A stretch of DNA of 18,853 nt from Chitinophagaceae bacterium UBA2793 (GCA_002352045.1 DEHT01000038.1:4226-23078); one strand, 5' to 3'; positions 8,267 through 17,086 are shown, counted from the stretch's first letter. Program-made: numbers and translations. Notes: generated by a model not told the origin, from the sequence alone.

Positions 8267-9012
8267 TCCTGGTGAATACTTTTTCTATCGTAACCCAGTG
8301 CTTGTATTCGTTGCTTTGATTCATCTATCATATTCTTCCATCCGCAAAGAAAAAAACTGGCAGGTTTTAATTCGCCGTTGTTTTGAATTTTATTTTCGTT
8401 TACCAACTCTTCATAAACCTGGTGTACATATCCTATTCGAACCAGGTGGTCGTGGTTGCCGGGTTCTTCTCTTGAGTAACAAGTATGGAAAAAGAAGCCT
8501 GCATCCTTGCGCATTAAGTCTTTCAATTCATTTGCATACAAGGCATCGCCAAATTTTCGGCAACCAAAAATTAAATGAATATCTCTATGCGGTATATTAT
8601 GGGTAATAATATGGTGAATCATAGAACGGAAAGGCGCCACTCCGGTTCCGGTACAAATGAAATAGAGGTCTTTATCAATTTCATCGGGCAAAGTAAATAC
8701 ACCCACCGGCCCACGCAAGGTAAGTTCGCTGCCTTCTTTCACCTGGTTGAAAAGATAGTTGGTACCCATCCCATCTTCCAGCAGCACAATGCAAAGTTCA
8801 AATACATTGCTACCATCGGGCCAACTGGCAATGGAATAACTGCGCCAGCGTTTATTGGGTTTTTCATGAATAGGCAAGTCGAGCGTAACAAACTGCCCCG
8901 GCTTAAAATCAAATTTTTCCAACTCGGGAATTTGAATAAAAAACCTTCGGGTTGAATGGGTTTGCTGCTCTATTTTTATCACCCTGCCTGTACGCCATGG
9001 TTCAAGTGCCAT
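8254..9012 (-). CDS. Ferredoxin--NADP reductase-type FAD oxidoreductase, 252 aa
   Basis: A cytoplasmic flavoprotein that passes electrons between NAD(P)H and a one-electron carrier such as ferredoxin or flavodoxin. The N-terminal FAD-binding barrel shows PGQFVTLDLP (38-47) and the R-x-Y-S FAD motif RSYS (57-60). GPVG (101-104) contacts the FAD phosphates. The NAD(P) domain shows FICTGTGVAPFRSM (118-131), LIFGCRKFGDALYANEL (147-163) and FLCGWKNMI (221-229). It ends in ELYG rather than the aromatic C-terminus of plant-type FNRs, as in bacterial short FNRs. It lacks a 2Fe-2S domain, so it is a stand-alone reductase. The gene is divergent from mfd across a 142-nt repeat-rich spacer. NADP versus NAD preference and the partner protein cannot be told from sequence here. 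Confidence 0.92.
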   Translation of the reverse strand: MALEPWRTGRVIKIEQQTHSTRRFFIQIPELEKFDFKPGQFVTLDLPIHEKPNKRWRSYSIASWPDGSNVFELCIVLLEDGMGTNYLFNQVKEGSELTLRGPVGVFTLPDEIDKDLYFICTGTGVAPFRSMIHHIITHNIPHRDIHLIFGCRKFGDALYANELKDLMRKDAGFFFHTCYSREEPGNHDHLVRIGYVHQVYEELVNENKIQNNGELKPASFFLCGWKNMIDESKQRIQALGYDRKSIHQELYG

Positions 9013-9042
9013 AATTGGAAATTTATTTCAATGTAAGAATTA

Positions 9043-9134
9043 ATTAGCTAATTAGCTAATTAGCCCCATTACCAAATTTCCAAATCATCACATCTCTAAA
9101 TTAGCATGTTAGCACATTAGCTAATTAGCACATT
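9043..9134. repeat. Octamer-period array, TTAGCnnn-type, in the reductase/mfd intergenic region
   Basis: The spacer is built of 8-mers. TAATTAGC occurs three times in perfect tandem (9041-9064). In the ATTAGCnn register the order is ATTAGCTA, ATTAGCTA, a 9-nt ATTAGCCCC, ATTACCAA, ATTTCCAA, ATCATCAC, ATCTCTAA, ATTAGCAT, GTTAGCAC, ATTAGCTA, ATTAGCAC. The array ends just before the mfd -7 element. Constant 5-mer, variable 3-mer. Function unknown. Confidence 0.8.
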
Positions 9135-9137
9135 CCC

Positions 9138-9145
9138 TATCTTTG
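9138..9145 (+). promoter_or_regulatory. Bacteroidota -7 promoter element of mfd
   Basis: TATCTTTG, identical to the glyS element and an exact TAnnTTTG match, ends 9 nt before the mfd ATG at 9155. A start point 4-7 nt downstream would leave a leader of only a few bases. No good -33 TTG was found; the octamer array fills that position. Confidence 0.6.
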
Positions 9146-9154
9146 CCCCCGCTC

Positions 9155-12100
9155 ATGAACCTGGATGTGTTGATGAATTTTTACAAAAACGACCCCCGCT
9201 GTTTTCAAATTGCGGACAGGCTTACTATGTCGCAAGCCCAGCATTTACACTTACAGGGTTTAGCCGGCAGTGCCTCACAATTTATACTGGCAGCCATTTT
9301 TAATCACAGTAGCACCGCTCAAACCAACCACATTGTAATTTTAAGAGATGCAGAAGAAGCTGCCTATTTTCACAACAGTTTCGAAAATATCAGCAATGCT
9401 TTAGATATTTTTTATTTCCCTTCTTCTTTTAAAAACAAAAAAAATTATCAACTGCTCAATAGCAGCCATGTAATGCTTAGAACAGAAGCACTCACAAAAC
9501 TGGTTGGCGCAGGCAATAAAAAAGTAATTGTTACTTACCCGGAAGCTTTGTTTGAAAAAGTAGTGTTATCCAAAACGCTTTCGGCTAATATTATTGCCAT
9601 TAAGCAGGCAGAAGAATTGGATGTAACCGGTTTAATGCAGCGCTTTGTGGAATATGGTTTTGTAAGAACCGATTTTGTGTATGAACCTGGGCAATTTGCT
9701 ATCCGTGGTGGCATTCTCGATATATATTCATTCGGCAATGAGAAACCTTATCGCATTGAACTATTTGGAAACGAGGTTGACAGCATCCGCATTTTTGATC
9801 CCGAAACACAACTGAGCGAAAGAAAATTGTTGCAGGTAAATATTATTCCTAATGTAGAAACACAGTTTGAAACCGGCGAAAAAGTTTCCATCATGGAATT
9901 TTTGCCGGAGCATACAGTGGTATGGTGTAACGACTGGGCTTTTATCAAAGAAAAAATTGAACAGCAACAGGAAGACCTCAATATTTTTTTGGAATACCAT
10001 TCGCCGGCAGATGCATCCATCGAAGAAAATGAAAGCATCAATATTAAACAGGAAGTTACGGCTGAAGATTTTATAAATGTAGCTGTGCTTGAAAACGAAA
10101 TAAAAGCCCGGCATACTATTGAAATAGGGAACAAAACATTTTTTGATGCCACGGTTGTTTTTAATTACAACATTAAACCACAGCCGGCATTCAACAGGCA
10201 ATTTGATTTGCTCATAAAAAATTTACAGGAGTTTGAAAGCTCGCATTACAATATTTTTATTTTTGCGGAGCAGGCCAAACAATTGGAAAGGTTGCACAGC
10301 ATTTTCACCGATTTAAAAGCCGATATTCAACTCACTCCAATTCCGGTATCAATACATGAAGGATTTATTGATGCCGATTTAAAATTGGTTTGCTATACCG
10401 ACCACCAGGTTTTTCAGCGCTATCATAAGTACAAGGTAAAACAGGCTTTTAGTAAAAACAAAGCCCTTACTTTAAAAACCTTGCGGGAATTGCAACCCGG
10501 AGATTATGTAACGCATATTGACCATGGTGTAGGCGTGTACAGTGGTTTGCAGAAAATAGATGCCAATGGAAAAATGCAGGAAGCCGTACGCATTCAATAT
10601 AAAGATGGCGACCTGCTGTATGTAAACATTTCGTCGCTTCATAAAATAAGTAAGTATAGTGGCAAGGAAGGAAGCATTCCTAAAATGAATAAGCTGGGCA
10701 GCGATGTATGGAATAAGCTGAAAGAAAAAACCAAAAAGCAGGTAAAAGATATTGCTACCGACCTTATAAAATTATATGCACAACGCAAAAGCCTTGAAGG
10801 CTTTGCCCATAGCCCCGACAATTATTTGCAAACCGAACTGGAAGCAAGTTTTATTTACGAAGACACACCCGACCAGGCAAAAGCCACCGAAGACGTAAAA
10901 AAAGATATGGAAAAACCATCGCCGATGGACCGTTTGGTATGCGGCGATGTGGGTTTTGGCAAAACGGAAATTGCGGTGAGGGCAGCATTTAAAACCGTAT
11001 GCGATGGCAAGCAGGCTGCTGTGTTGGTGCCCACCACAATTTTGGCATACCAGCATTATAAAACATTTAGTGAGCGCTTAAAAGATTTTCCGGTAACGGT
11101 TGATTTTGTAAACCGGTTTAAATCGGCCAAAGAAAAAAAAGAAACACTTAAGAAATTAGAAGAAGGAAAGGTTGACATTATTATTGGCACACACGCTTTA
11201 TTGGGCAATGCGGTAAAGTTTAAAGATATGGGTGTAATGGTGATTGATGAAGAGCAAAAATTTGGTGTGGCAGCCAAAGAAAAATTAAAAACACTTAGAA
11301 CCACGGTAGATTCGCTCACACTAACGGCAACGCCTATCCCACGAACATTGCAGTTTAGTTTAATGGGTGCAAGAGATTTGAGCATCATTAACACACCACC
11401 ACCCAACAGGCAACCCATACAAACAGAAGTATTGGTTTTTAATGAAGACATTATAAGAGATACCATTTATTATGAAACCGAAAGAGGCGGCCAGGTATTT
11501 TTTATTCATAACCGGGTGAAAGGCTTAGCCGAAATGAAAACTTTGATACAGGGGCTTTGTCCCGATTTAAGTATAGCTTTTGCACATGGCCAAATGGAAG
11601 GCGACCAATTGGAAGATACCATTTTAGATTTTATGGATCGCAAATACGATGTGTTGATTTGTACCAATATTGTAGAAAGCGGCGTGGATATTCCAAACGT
11701 AAATACCATTATTGTAAACAATGCACATCAATTTGGCCTAAGCGATTTGCATCAATTGCGTGGAAGAGTTGGCCGAAGCAATAAAAAAGCTTTTTGTTAT
11801 TTGCTGGCTCCTCCCATGAGTACTTTGCCTCCCGATAGCCGCAAGCGATTATCTACACTGGAACAATACAGCGACCTTGGAAGTGGTTTTCAAATTGCCA
11901 TGAGAGATTTAGATATAAGAGGTGCCGGCAATTTATTAGGAGGCGAACAAAGTGGTTTTATTGCAGAAATTGGTTTTGAAATGTATCAGAAAATTTTGGA
12001 TGAAGCCATTAAAGAATTAAAGCGAAGCCAGTTTAGAGATTTGTTCAAAGAAGAAATTCAGCAGCAGGATGATTTTGTGAAAGACTGCAGCATTGATACC

Positions 12101-12550
12101 GACCTCGAAATATTAATTCCGGATTGTTATGTAGAAAGCATCACCGAAAGACTAAGCCTTTATTCAAGATTAGATAATTGCGAAACCGAAAAAGAATTGG
12201 GCGATTTTCATCATGAATTAAACGACCGATTTGGGCCGGTTCCTACACAAGTGGAAGACCTGTTTACAACGGTACGTGCAAGAAAAATTGCCGTTGATTT
12301 AGGTTTTGAAAAAATGTTGTTGAAAAATGAAGTATTGAAATGTTTTTTTGTAAGCAACCCCGATAGCCCTTATTTCCAAAGCGAAACTTTTAATGGCATT
12401 ATACATTTTTTACAAACAGGCACCAACAAGGCAAAGCTGAAACAAGTTGGTAAAAACGGGATACTTGTTGTGGAAGATGTGAAGACAATGAAAGGTATAT
12501 GGCTGTTCATTCACAAAATGCATCAAAGTATTTTTAATAAAAATGCTTAA
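9155..12550 (+). CDS. mfd: Transcription-repair coupling factor Mfd, 1131 aa
   Basis: An ATP-driven translocase that removes RNA polymerase stalled at DNA lesions and recruits UvrA for nucleotide excision repair. The N-terminal UvrB-like module shows VRTDFVYEPGQFAIRGGILD. The RNA-polymerase-interacting domain begins at LQPGDYVTHIDHGVGVYSGL. The helicase core has Walker A GDVGFGKT (597-604), Walker B DEEQ (698-701), TATPIPRTL (motif III/TRG region), NIVESGVDIP and QLRGRVGRS (motif VI). GAGNLLGGEQSG leads into the C-terminal TRCF domain that masks the UvrA-binding face. The length is typical. ATG 9155 is chosen because the in-frame TTG at 9143 is part of the promoter box. The stop codon overlaps that of the convergent downstream gene in TTAA, and no terminator is visible. 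Confidence 0.98.
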   Translation: MNLDVLMNFYKNDPRCFQIADRLTMSQAQHLHLQGLAGSASQFILAAIFNHSSTAQTNHIVILRDAEEAAYFHNSFENISNALDIFYFPSSFKNKKNYQLLNSSHVMLRTEALTKLVGAGNKKVIVTYPEALFEKVVLSKTLSANIIAIKQAEELDVTGLMQRFVEYGFVRTDFVYEPGQFAIRGGILDIYSFGNEKPYRIELFGNEVDSIRIFDPETQLSERKLLQVNIIPNVETQFETGEKVSIMEFLPEHTVVWCNDWAFIKEKIEQQQEDLNIFLEYHSPADASIEENESINIKQEVTAEDFINVAVLENEIKARHTIEIGNKTFFDATVVFNYNIKPQPAFNRQFDLLIKNLQEFESSHYNIFIFAEQAKQLERLHSIFTDLKADIQLTPIPVSIHEGFIDADLKLVCYTDHQVFQRYHKYKVKQAFSKNKALTLKTLRELQPGDYVTHIDHGVGVYSGLQKIDANGKMQEAVRIQYKDGDLLYVNISSLHKISKYSGKEGSIPKMNKLGSDVWNKLKEKTKKQVKDIATDLIKLYAQRKSLEGFAHSPDNYLQTELEASFIYEDTPDQAKATEDVKKDMEKPSPMDRLVCGDVGFGKTEIAVRAAFKTVCDGKQAAVLVPTTILAYQHYKTFSERLKDFPVTVDFVNRFKSAKEKKETLKKLEEGKVDIIIGTHALLGNAVKFKDMGVMVIDEEQKFGVAAKEKLKTLRTTVDSLTLTATPIPRTLQFSLMGARDLSIINTPPPNRQPIQTEVLVFNEDIIRDTIYYETERGGQVFFIHNRVKGLAEMKTLIQGLCPDLSIAFAHGQMEGDQLEDTILDFMDRKYDVLICTNIVESGVDIPNVNTIIVNNAHQFGLSDLHQLRGRVGRSNKKAFCYLLAPPMSTLPPDSRKRLSTLEQYSDLGSGFQIAMRDLDIRGAGNLLGGEQSGFIAEIGFEMYQKILDEAIKELKRSQFRDLFKEEIQQQDDFVKDCSIDTDLEILIPDCYVESITERLSLYSRLDNCETEKELGDFHHELNDRFGPVPTQVEDLFTTVRARKIAVDLGFEKMLLKNEVLKCFFVSNPDSPYFQSETFNGIIHFLQTGTNKAKLKQVGKNGILVVEDVKTMKGIWLFIHKMHQSIFNKNA

Positions 12551-13515
12551 TCAATTTTTACAAAATTAACGGTACCCTGTGCAGTCCAATTGTCCAGTGG
12601 CCCTCCGGGTACTGTGTACATATCAATCTGAAAAGCGAGGGTCATTATTTCGTCTTTCTGCAAGTAAATTAGTTTATTGTTTGATGGTTTTAATGGAATT
12701 GATTGAGCTCCCGAACAGCCGGTTTGGCCGGTTACAATGTACCACTTAAATTGACCGGATTCAAAAAATTGAATACTTCTTGTTTTGCTGTAAACCCAAA
12801 TACCACCTGCATTATCGAGGTATTGTATTTGGCAGCCATTTGTTTTAAATACAGGATACATATCCGTAACAAGGTTTACCTGGTAGGTACCTGTTTCGGG
12901 AACCACCCATTCAAAACTTGGATGAATGAGTAAAGTATTTCTTACTGCCGATGACATTGAAATGGTGGAGGATTGGTAATAGGGCTTCGATATTCTTTTC
13001 CAATTTCCATTTTCCCGGTATTCCATTTTTTGATCGGTGGTAACATATCTTAAACTTCCATTTATGTTAGTATTACTTGGGCCCACAGTTATTGCGTCTC
13101 CTGCTGTAATACTACCAATGGCAGCAATATTGGCCGAAGTATTGAGATTGCCGTTCACACTCAATTTTGCAGTAGGTGTAATGGTATTAATACCCACATT
13201 GCCATCATCGGTAATACTTAAATATTCTTTTAAGCCCGATTCATTTCCCGATGCATAACCCCAAATTCCGGTACGGCTATGAGCCGAGGATGTAGCCGTT
13301 TGTTTAAAAGCGCCTGTAAACCAACTGCCTGTTTTAAAATATATAGCATTGCTTACTGCTGCATTTAACGCATTACTATTTTCAACTCTTATAGCATTAG
13401 AATCTAATGAAACAATATGTAATTTGTTTTGAGGAGTGGGAGTTCCAATACCTACATTTTGACCGAAGCAAATAAAAGGCATTGACAAAATAAAATTCAA
13501 CAGAAAGTTTTTCAT
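12547..13515 (-). CDS. Secreted VGIG-motif surface protein with probable jelly-roll C-terminus, 322 aa
   Basis: The signal peptide is MKNFLLNFILSMPFICFGQ. The mature protein begins NVGIGTPTPQNKLHI, a motif common in Bacteroidota surface proteins and phage-tail-fibre-like proteins, and repeats it as NVGINTITPTAKLSVNGN (106-123). The middle (124-180) is rich in Ile/Ala/Gly/Asn and ends in MEYRENGNWKRI, which suggests a beta-helical fibre stalk. The last 140 residues contain FEWVVPETGTYQVNL and YLQKDEIMTLAF, which recall the strand pattern of C1q/TNF-like jelly rolls. That assignment is inferred, not certain. No type IX C-terminal domain is visible. It is the last gene of a three-gene minus-strand run, 65 nt after the giant PKD gene. 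Its stop codon shares TTAA with the mfd stop. A role in adhesion is plausible. Confidence 0.85.
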   Translation of the reverse strand: MKNFLLNFILSMPFICFGQNVGIGTPTPQNKLHIVSLDSNAIRVENSNALNAAVSNAIYFKTGSWFTGAFKQTATSSAHSRTGIWGYASGNESGLKEYLSITDDGNVGINTITPTAKLSVNGNLNTSANIAAIGSITAGDAITVGPSNTNINGSLRYVTTDQKMEYRENGNWKRISKPYYQSSTISMSSAVRNTLLIHPSFEWVVPETGTYQVNLVTDMYPVFKTNGCQIQYLDNAGGIWVYSKTRSIQFFESGQFKWYIVTGQTGCSGAQSIPLKPSNNKLIYLQKDEIMTLAFQIDMYTVPGGPLDNWTAQGTVNFVKID

Positions 13516-13580
13516 AAATGATTTTTTACAAAAATGGGTTAATTCACCACATCTGCCAATACCTCAAATGAAGCATTTTA

Positions 13581-16500
13581 TCATTTAATCAAAACCACCG
13601 TTCCTTTCTTAAATATTTTTTTACCGGTAAAGTCAATGCCTGCTACCATCCATACAAAGCTACCGGTATGTTGCGCTTGCCCTTTTACGGTTCCATCCCA
13701 GCCACGGTTAGGGTCACTGCTTTTGAATACCATTTCGCCATAGCGATTGTACACTGCAAAATATTCAAAGCTGCTGATGCCAACCAATAATGGTTTTAAA
13801 ATATCGTTTCGGCCATCGCCGTTTGGCGAAAACGCAGTAGGTACATAAATTTCGGGGCCTTTATAAATTTTAATTTGAATGGTATCAAAGCTTTCGCAAC
13901 CTTCGGGTGTAAAGGCTTTTAGATAATAGGTTTTGTCTGTTGTATTAATAGCAACCGGGTTGGGTATATTGGATGCACTCAACCCTGTGGTTGGTGTCCA
14001 TTGATAGCTAAGGCCACCGGTTGCATTGAGTTGAACCGGTTGGTTGGGTGCTGCAATTACATCGTTGCCTGCAAATGCATCGGTACCATAAATGGTAATA
14101 GGCCTTGAAATAGTATCTGTTGGGCAGCCTTCGGTTGATATGCCATAAACGGTAACCGGATAGTTTCCATTTGTATGGTAGGTATGAGTAGCCGGGTTGG
14201 CGTTTACCATTAAAGGCGCATCTCCAAAATTCCAAAACCAATCTATAATACCTATGTTTCCGGTAGTTTCATTAGCTGTAAAAATTACGTCATCCAACTT
14301 GCAGGCATCGCTAAACTGCATGGCTGCTTTTGGTTTTATTTTCATTACAAAACTATGCTGCATGGTTGCCGATACACAACCGGCCGAATTGGTTACTACT
14401 AAACTTACTGTATTGGTGGTTCCCGCATTGAATGAATGCGAAGGATGCTGCTGGGTACTAAAAATAGTTGATGCTGTACTCCAAATCCAACTGTTGATGG
14501 TAGTATCGCTTACCGATACATCTGTAAAATTTATTACGCTGTTATCACAAGCAGGATTGTCAAAAACAAAATCTACTAACGGTGTAGTATAAACTTTAAT
14601 GGAAATTTTTAGTGTATCGCTTTGGCAACCCCTGCTATTCCAAACCACTAATTGGATATCTATAATTCCGGAGTTGGTATAAGTAACCATTGGGTTTTGT
14701 TGAGTGGAGAAATTGCCATTGCCTAAATCCCACCACCATTGTGTAATGGGTAATCCATCTAAGGTATAAGATGAATCAAACAATTGTGTAGCTACTGCCT
14801 GGCAACCCAAAAATGGCCTAATTGCTGCTTTTGGTTTATCGGCTATAAATACTGTTTTCTGTACCACAGGACCGTAGCAGGAGCTTACGCCTGTAGTGGA
14901 TGCACTGAAAGAAACCGTATGATTGCCCGGCGTAGTAAATGTATAAGAAGTATTTTGTGTAGTAGCAGGATTAGCTCCATCAAATGTCCACTGCCAGTTA
15001 GTAATTGGGTTGGCAGAGCCGGTAACAGTGCCTGTAAAATTAATAGTAGTTCCCAGGCACACCGAATCCTGAAAACTAAAATCAACCACCGGTTTATCAT
15101 AAATATTTATGGATTTATACAATGTATCCGAAGGGCACCCATTTAAACTTATTGCAAACAGTTGAATATTTTTTATGCCGGGTATTGTATAAGTTGTTGT
15201 AGGATTTTGCTGGGTTGAAGTAGCGCCTGCATTATCTAAAAACCAATACCAGCTTAAAGCATTGCCCGAACCATTGCTTATAAAACCGTTTAATTGAATA
15301 AGGTTACCTACACAACTATCGGTGAGGGTAAAATCAATAATGGGTTTTGCAAAAACATTGATTGTTGTTCTTAATGTATCGCTTCGGCAACCTTTGCTGT
15401 TCCAAACAACCAGTTGTATATTAAAAGTGCCACCTGTATTGTAGATGGTGGAAGGGTTTTGTTGTGTAGAGAAATTTCCATTGCCTAAATCCCACCACCA
15501 TTGTGTAACGGGTAATCCATCTAATGTAAAGGAAGAATCCTGTAGTGTTACCTGCACATCTTCACAACCGCTGAAAGAGCGGATAGCCGCACGAGGTTTA
15601 TCTACTACAAAAACAGATTTCTGAATAAATCCAAGACAACCTGCATTACCGGTACTGGAAGCCAAAAACATTACCGTATGGGCACCGGGTGTAGAAAAAA
15701 TATAGGAAGTGTTTTGGGTGGTATGAGTATAGGTAGAAGTATCTCCTAAATTCCAGGCATAAGCCTGAATAGGATGGCTGTTAGATAAAATTTGACCTGA
15801 AAAAATTGTTGGCGAACCTAAACAAACCGAATCTGTAAAGCTAAAATCTACCTGTGGTCTTGCATAAATTTCAATTGGTTTGTAAAGTGTATCCGATTCG
15901 CATCCCTGCAAAGACCTTACAATATGTTTAATAATTTTAGTGCCTCCGGAAGCATAGTTTGTAATTGGATTTTGCATCGTAGATGTAAGGCCTGCATTAT
16001 CAAAATCCCAAAACCAATTATTAATGGTACCCACGCTTACAAATGAGGTGCTGGTAAACTGTATGTTGTTGTTGACACAACTATCGTTGATACTAAAATT
16101 TGCAAAGGGTTTGCTGCCAACAATGATAGTTTGAGTATTGGTTTGTTCGCAACCATCGGCACCCACTACTCGTTGTGTTACTATATAAGATCCGGCAGCC
16201 GTGTAGGTATGTATTGGGCTTACATTTACCGAATCAATATTGCTGCCATCACCAAAGTTCCAATACATTTTTACAATGGTTGAAAAGGAAATAGTGGAAT
16301 CTACAAACTGAATAGGTTCGCCTACACATCTTTTTTGAGTGGGTAAAAAATTCCAGGCGGGAGAAAGGGAAGTGCAAAAGCGTTGTTCATTCCACTCACC
16401 TCCGGTGGCACCTGTGAAACCCCAAAACACATTTGGGTTACCTCCAAAAGTGGTAGCCACTATATCGTTTACTAAGCTCAGCCTTTGTATGCCATTAAAA

Positions 16501-17039
16501 TAAGCAGTGAGTGTTTTTGTAACGGCATCCCATACCACTCTAAGTTTATGTGTTTGCCCATCTTCAATATTTACATTGGAAGCAGAAGCCTGAACCGGAC
16601 CAGCCAGGTTGTTTGCACTGGCATGATTAATATCGCCATTGCGTTGAAATGCAATATGATCAAAAGAAGGATCGCTATCAGGACTGGTATTTTGATAAGT
16701 ATCTAAAGTAACCGCAATTGATGGTGAAATTCCCTGAACACCCATACCACCACCGGAAGAGCCAACACTTGTGCTGATGGGTTGCAAAACAAAAGCTATT
16801 CCATCGGCTCCTGGAGAGTTATTGGTACCCAGGTAAACATCAAAGTTGAAATCAAAAGAGTTGTTTAAATTAATTTGAATATTATTCCAAACTGAACCAC
16901 TTTGGGTGGCTGCATTGGCTGTTAACCTGTAACAATTACAGCTCTGTTGAATGGCATTTCCATTTACAGTGTATTGTTGAGCACATATTATTGATTGAGT
17001 AAAAAGTAAAAGAAAAGCAGTTAGAAATGTATTTTTCAT
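13581..17039 (-). CDS. Giant type IX-secreted adhesin: L-type lectin domain, nine PKD domains, CHU_C (type B) sorting domain, 1152 aa
   Basis: Probably exported by Sec and then the type IX system to the cell surface. The signal peptide is MKNTFLTAFLLLFTQSIICAQ; this Met (17037-17039) is preferred over one 10 codons upstream because it starts a clean signal peptide. Residues about 25-225 form an L-type (legume-like) lectin domain (GTNNSPGADGIAFVLQP, AVTLDTYQN, LRVVWDAVTKTLTAYFNG, NVFWGFTGATGGEWNEQ). It likely binds a glycan; the partner is unknown. Nine PKD-type domains follow, each with a Cys near its start and a WxF/WxW-type core such as YWNFGDGS. They begin near bases 16330, 16100, 15850, 15590, 15335, 15088, 14830, 14575 and 14325. 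Next is an Ig-like segment (from about 14080) and the CHU_C domain (from about 13857; VPTAFSPNGDGRNDIL, YNRYGEMVFKS, GWDG). PKD 2-4 are duplicated as PKD 5-7. The upstream neighbour is an M43 protease gene. Confidence 0.95.
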   Translation of the reverse strand: MKNTFLTAFLLLFTQSIICAQQYTVNGNAIQQSCNCYRLTANAATQSGSVWNNIQINLNNSFDFNFDVYLGTNNSPGADGIAFVLQPISTSVGSSGGGMGVQGISPSIAVTLDTYQNTSPDSDPSFDHIAFQRNGDINHASANNLAGPVQASASNVNIEDGQTHKLRVVWDAVTKTLTAYFNGIQRLSLVNDIVATTFGGNPNVFWGFTGATGGEWNEQRFCTSLSPAWNFLPTQKRCVGEPIQFVDSTISFSTIVKMYWNFGDGSNIDSVNVSPIHTYTAAGSYIVTQRVVGADGCEQTNTQTIIVGSKPFANFSINDSCVNNNIQFTSTSFVSVGTINNWFWDFDNAGLTSTMQNPITNYASGGTKIIKHIVRSLQGCESDTLYKPIEIYARPQVDFSFTDSVCLGSPTIFSGQILSNSHPIQAYAWNLGDTSTYTHTTQNTSYIFSTPGAHTVMFLASSTGNAGCLGFIQKSVFVVDKPRAAIRSFSGCEDVQVTLQDSSFTLDGLPVTQWWWDLGNGNFSTQQNPSTIYNTGGTFNIQLVVWNSKGCRSDTLRTTINVFAKPIIDFTLTDSCVGNLIQLNGFISNGSGNALSWYWFLDNAGATSTQQNPTTTYTIPGIKNIQLFAISLNGCPSDTLYKSINIYDKPVVDFSFQDSVCLGTTINFTGTVTGSANPITNWQWTFDGANPATTQNTSYTFTTPGNHTVSFSASTTGVSSCYGPVVQKTVFIADKPKAAIRPFLGCQAVATQLFDSSYTLDGLPITQWWWDLGNGNFSTQQNPMVTYTNSGIIDIQLVVWNSRGCQSDTLKISIKVYTTPLVDFVFDNPACDNSVINFTDVSVSDTTINSWIWSTASTIFSTQQHPSHSFNAGTTNTVSLVVTNSAGCVSATMQHSFVMKIKPKAAMQFSDACKLDDVIFTANETTGNIGIIDWFWNFGDAPLMVNANPATHTYHTNGNYPVTVYGISTEGCPTDTISRPITIYGTDAFAGNDVIAAPNQPVQLNATGGLSYQWTPTTGLSASNIPNPVAINTTDKTYYLKAFTPEGCESFDTIQIKIYKGPEIYVPTAFSPNGDGRNDILKPLLVGISSFEYFAVYNRYGEMVFKSSDPNRGWDGTVKGQAQHTGSFVWMVAGIDFTGKKIFKKGTVVLIK
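14573..15334 (-). repeat. PKD triad copy B (PKD 5-7)
   Basis: The second copy of a three-domain block, offset 762 bp (254 codons) from copy A. Shared marks in order are DSC-G-IQ, DSVCLG, then DGLPITQWWWDLGNGNF. In DNA, the stretch starting at 14719 matches that starting at 15481 nearly base for base over about 50 nt. Boundaries are approximate. Confidence 0.8.
15335..16099 (-). repeat. PKD triad copy A (PKD 2-4)
   Basis: First copy of the block. Its third domain contains DGLPVTQWWWDLGNGNF, differing from copy B by V/I. The first domains are more diverged between the copies than the third, which suggests partial homogenisation or uneven selection. Boundaries are approximate. Confidence 0.8.
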
Positions 17040-17086
17040 AAAGCGTAAAAATACACAAATTAGAGGCACAAAAAACTGCTACATGC

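Noticed and set aside
9043..9134. CRISPR array
   Set aside because: The repeat unit is 8 bp without spacers of CRISPR size, and no cas gene is present.
9143..9154. TTG start giving a four-residue extension of Mfd
   Set aside because: Again inside the promoter box, with an ATG just downstream.
9748..10201. Antisense ORFs of 134 and 146 aa within mfd
   Set aside because: They overlap each other in different frames opposite a secure gene, with Ser/Phe/Cys-rich composition typical of shadow frames.
13566..13586. AAATGA/TCATTT hairpin over the stop of the giant gene as terminator
   Set aside because: Six AT-rich pairs with no T-run following; stability is too low to support a call.
14573..16099. 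Assembly artefact as explanation of the 762-bp repeat
   Set aside because: The copies have diverged throughout most of their length and remain in frame, so they are real diverged duplicates.
17040..17069. Ten-residue N-terminal extension (MPLICVFLRF) of the giant PKD protein
   Set aside because: The internal Met begins a clean Lys-led signal peptide; the extension would spoil its n-region.
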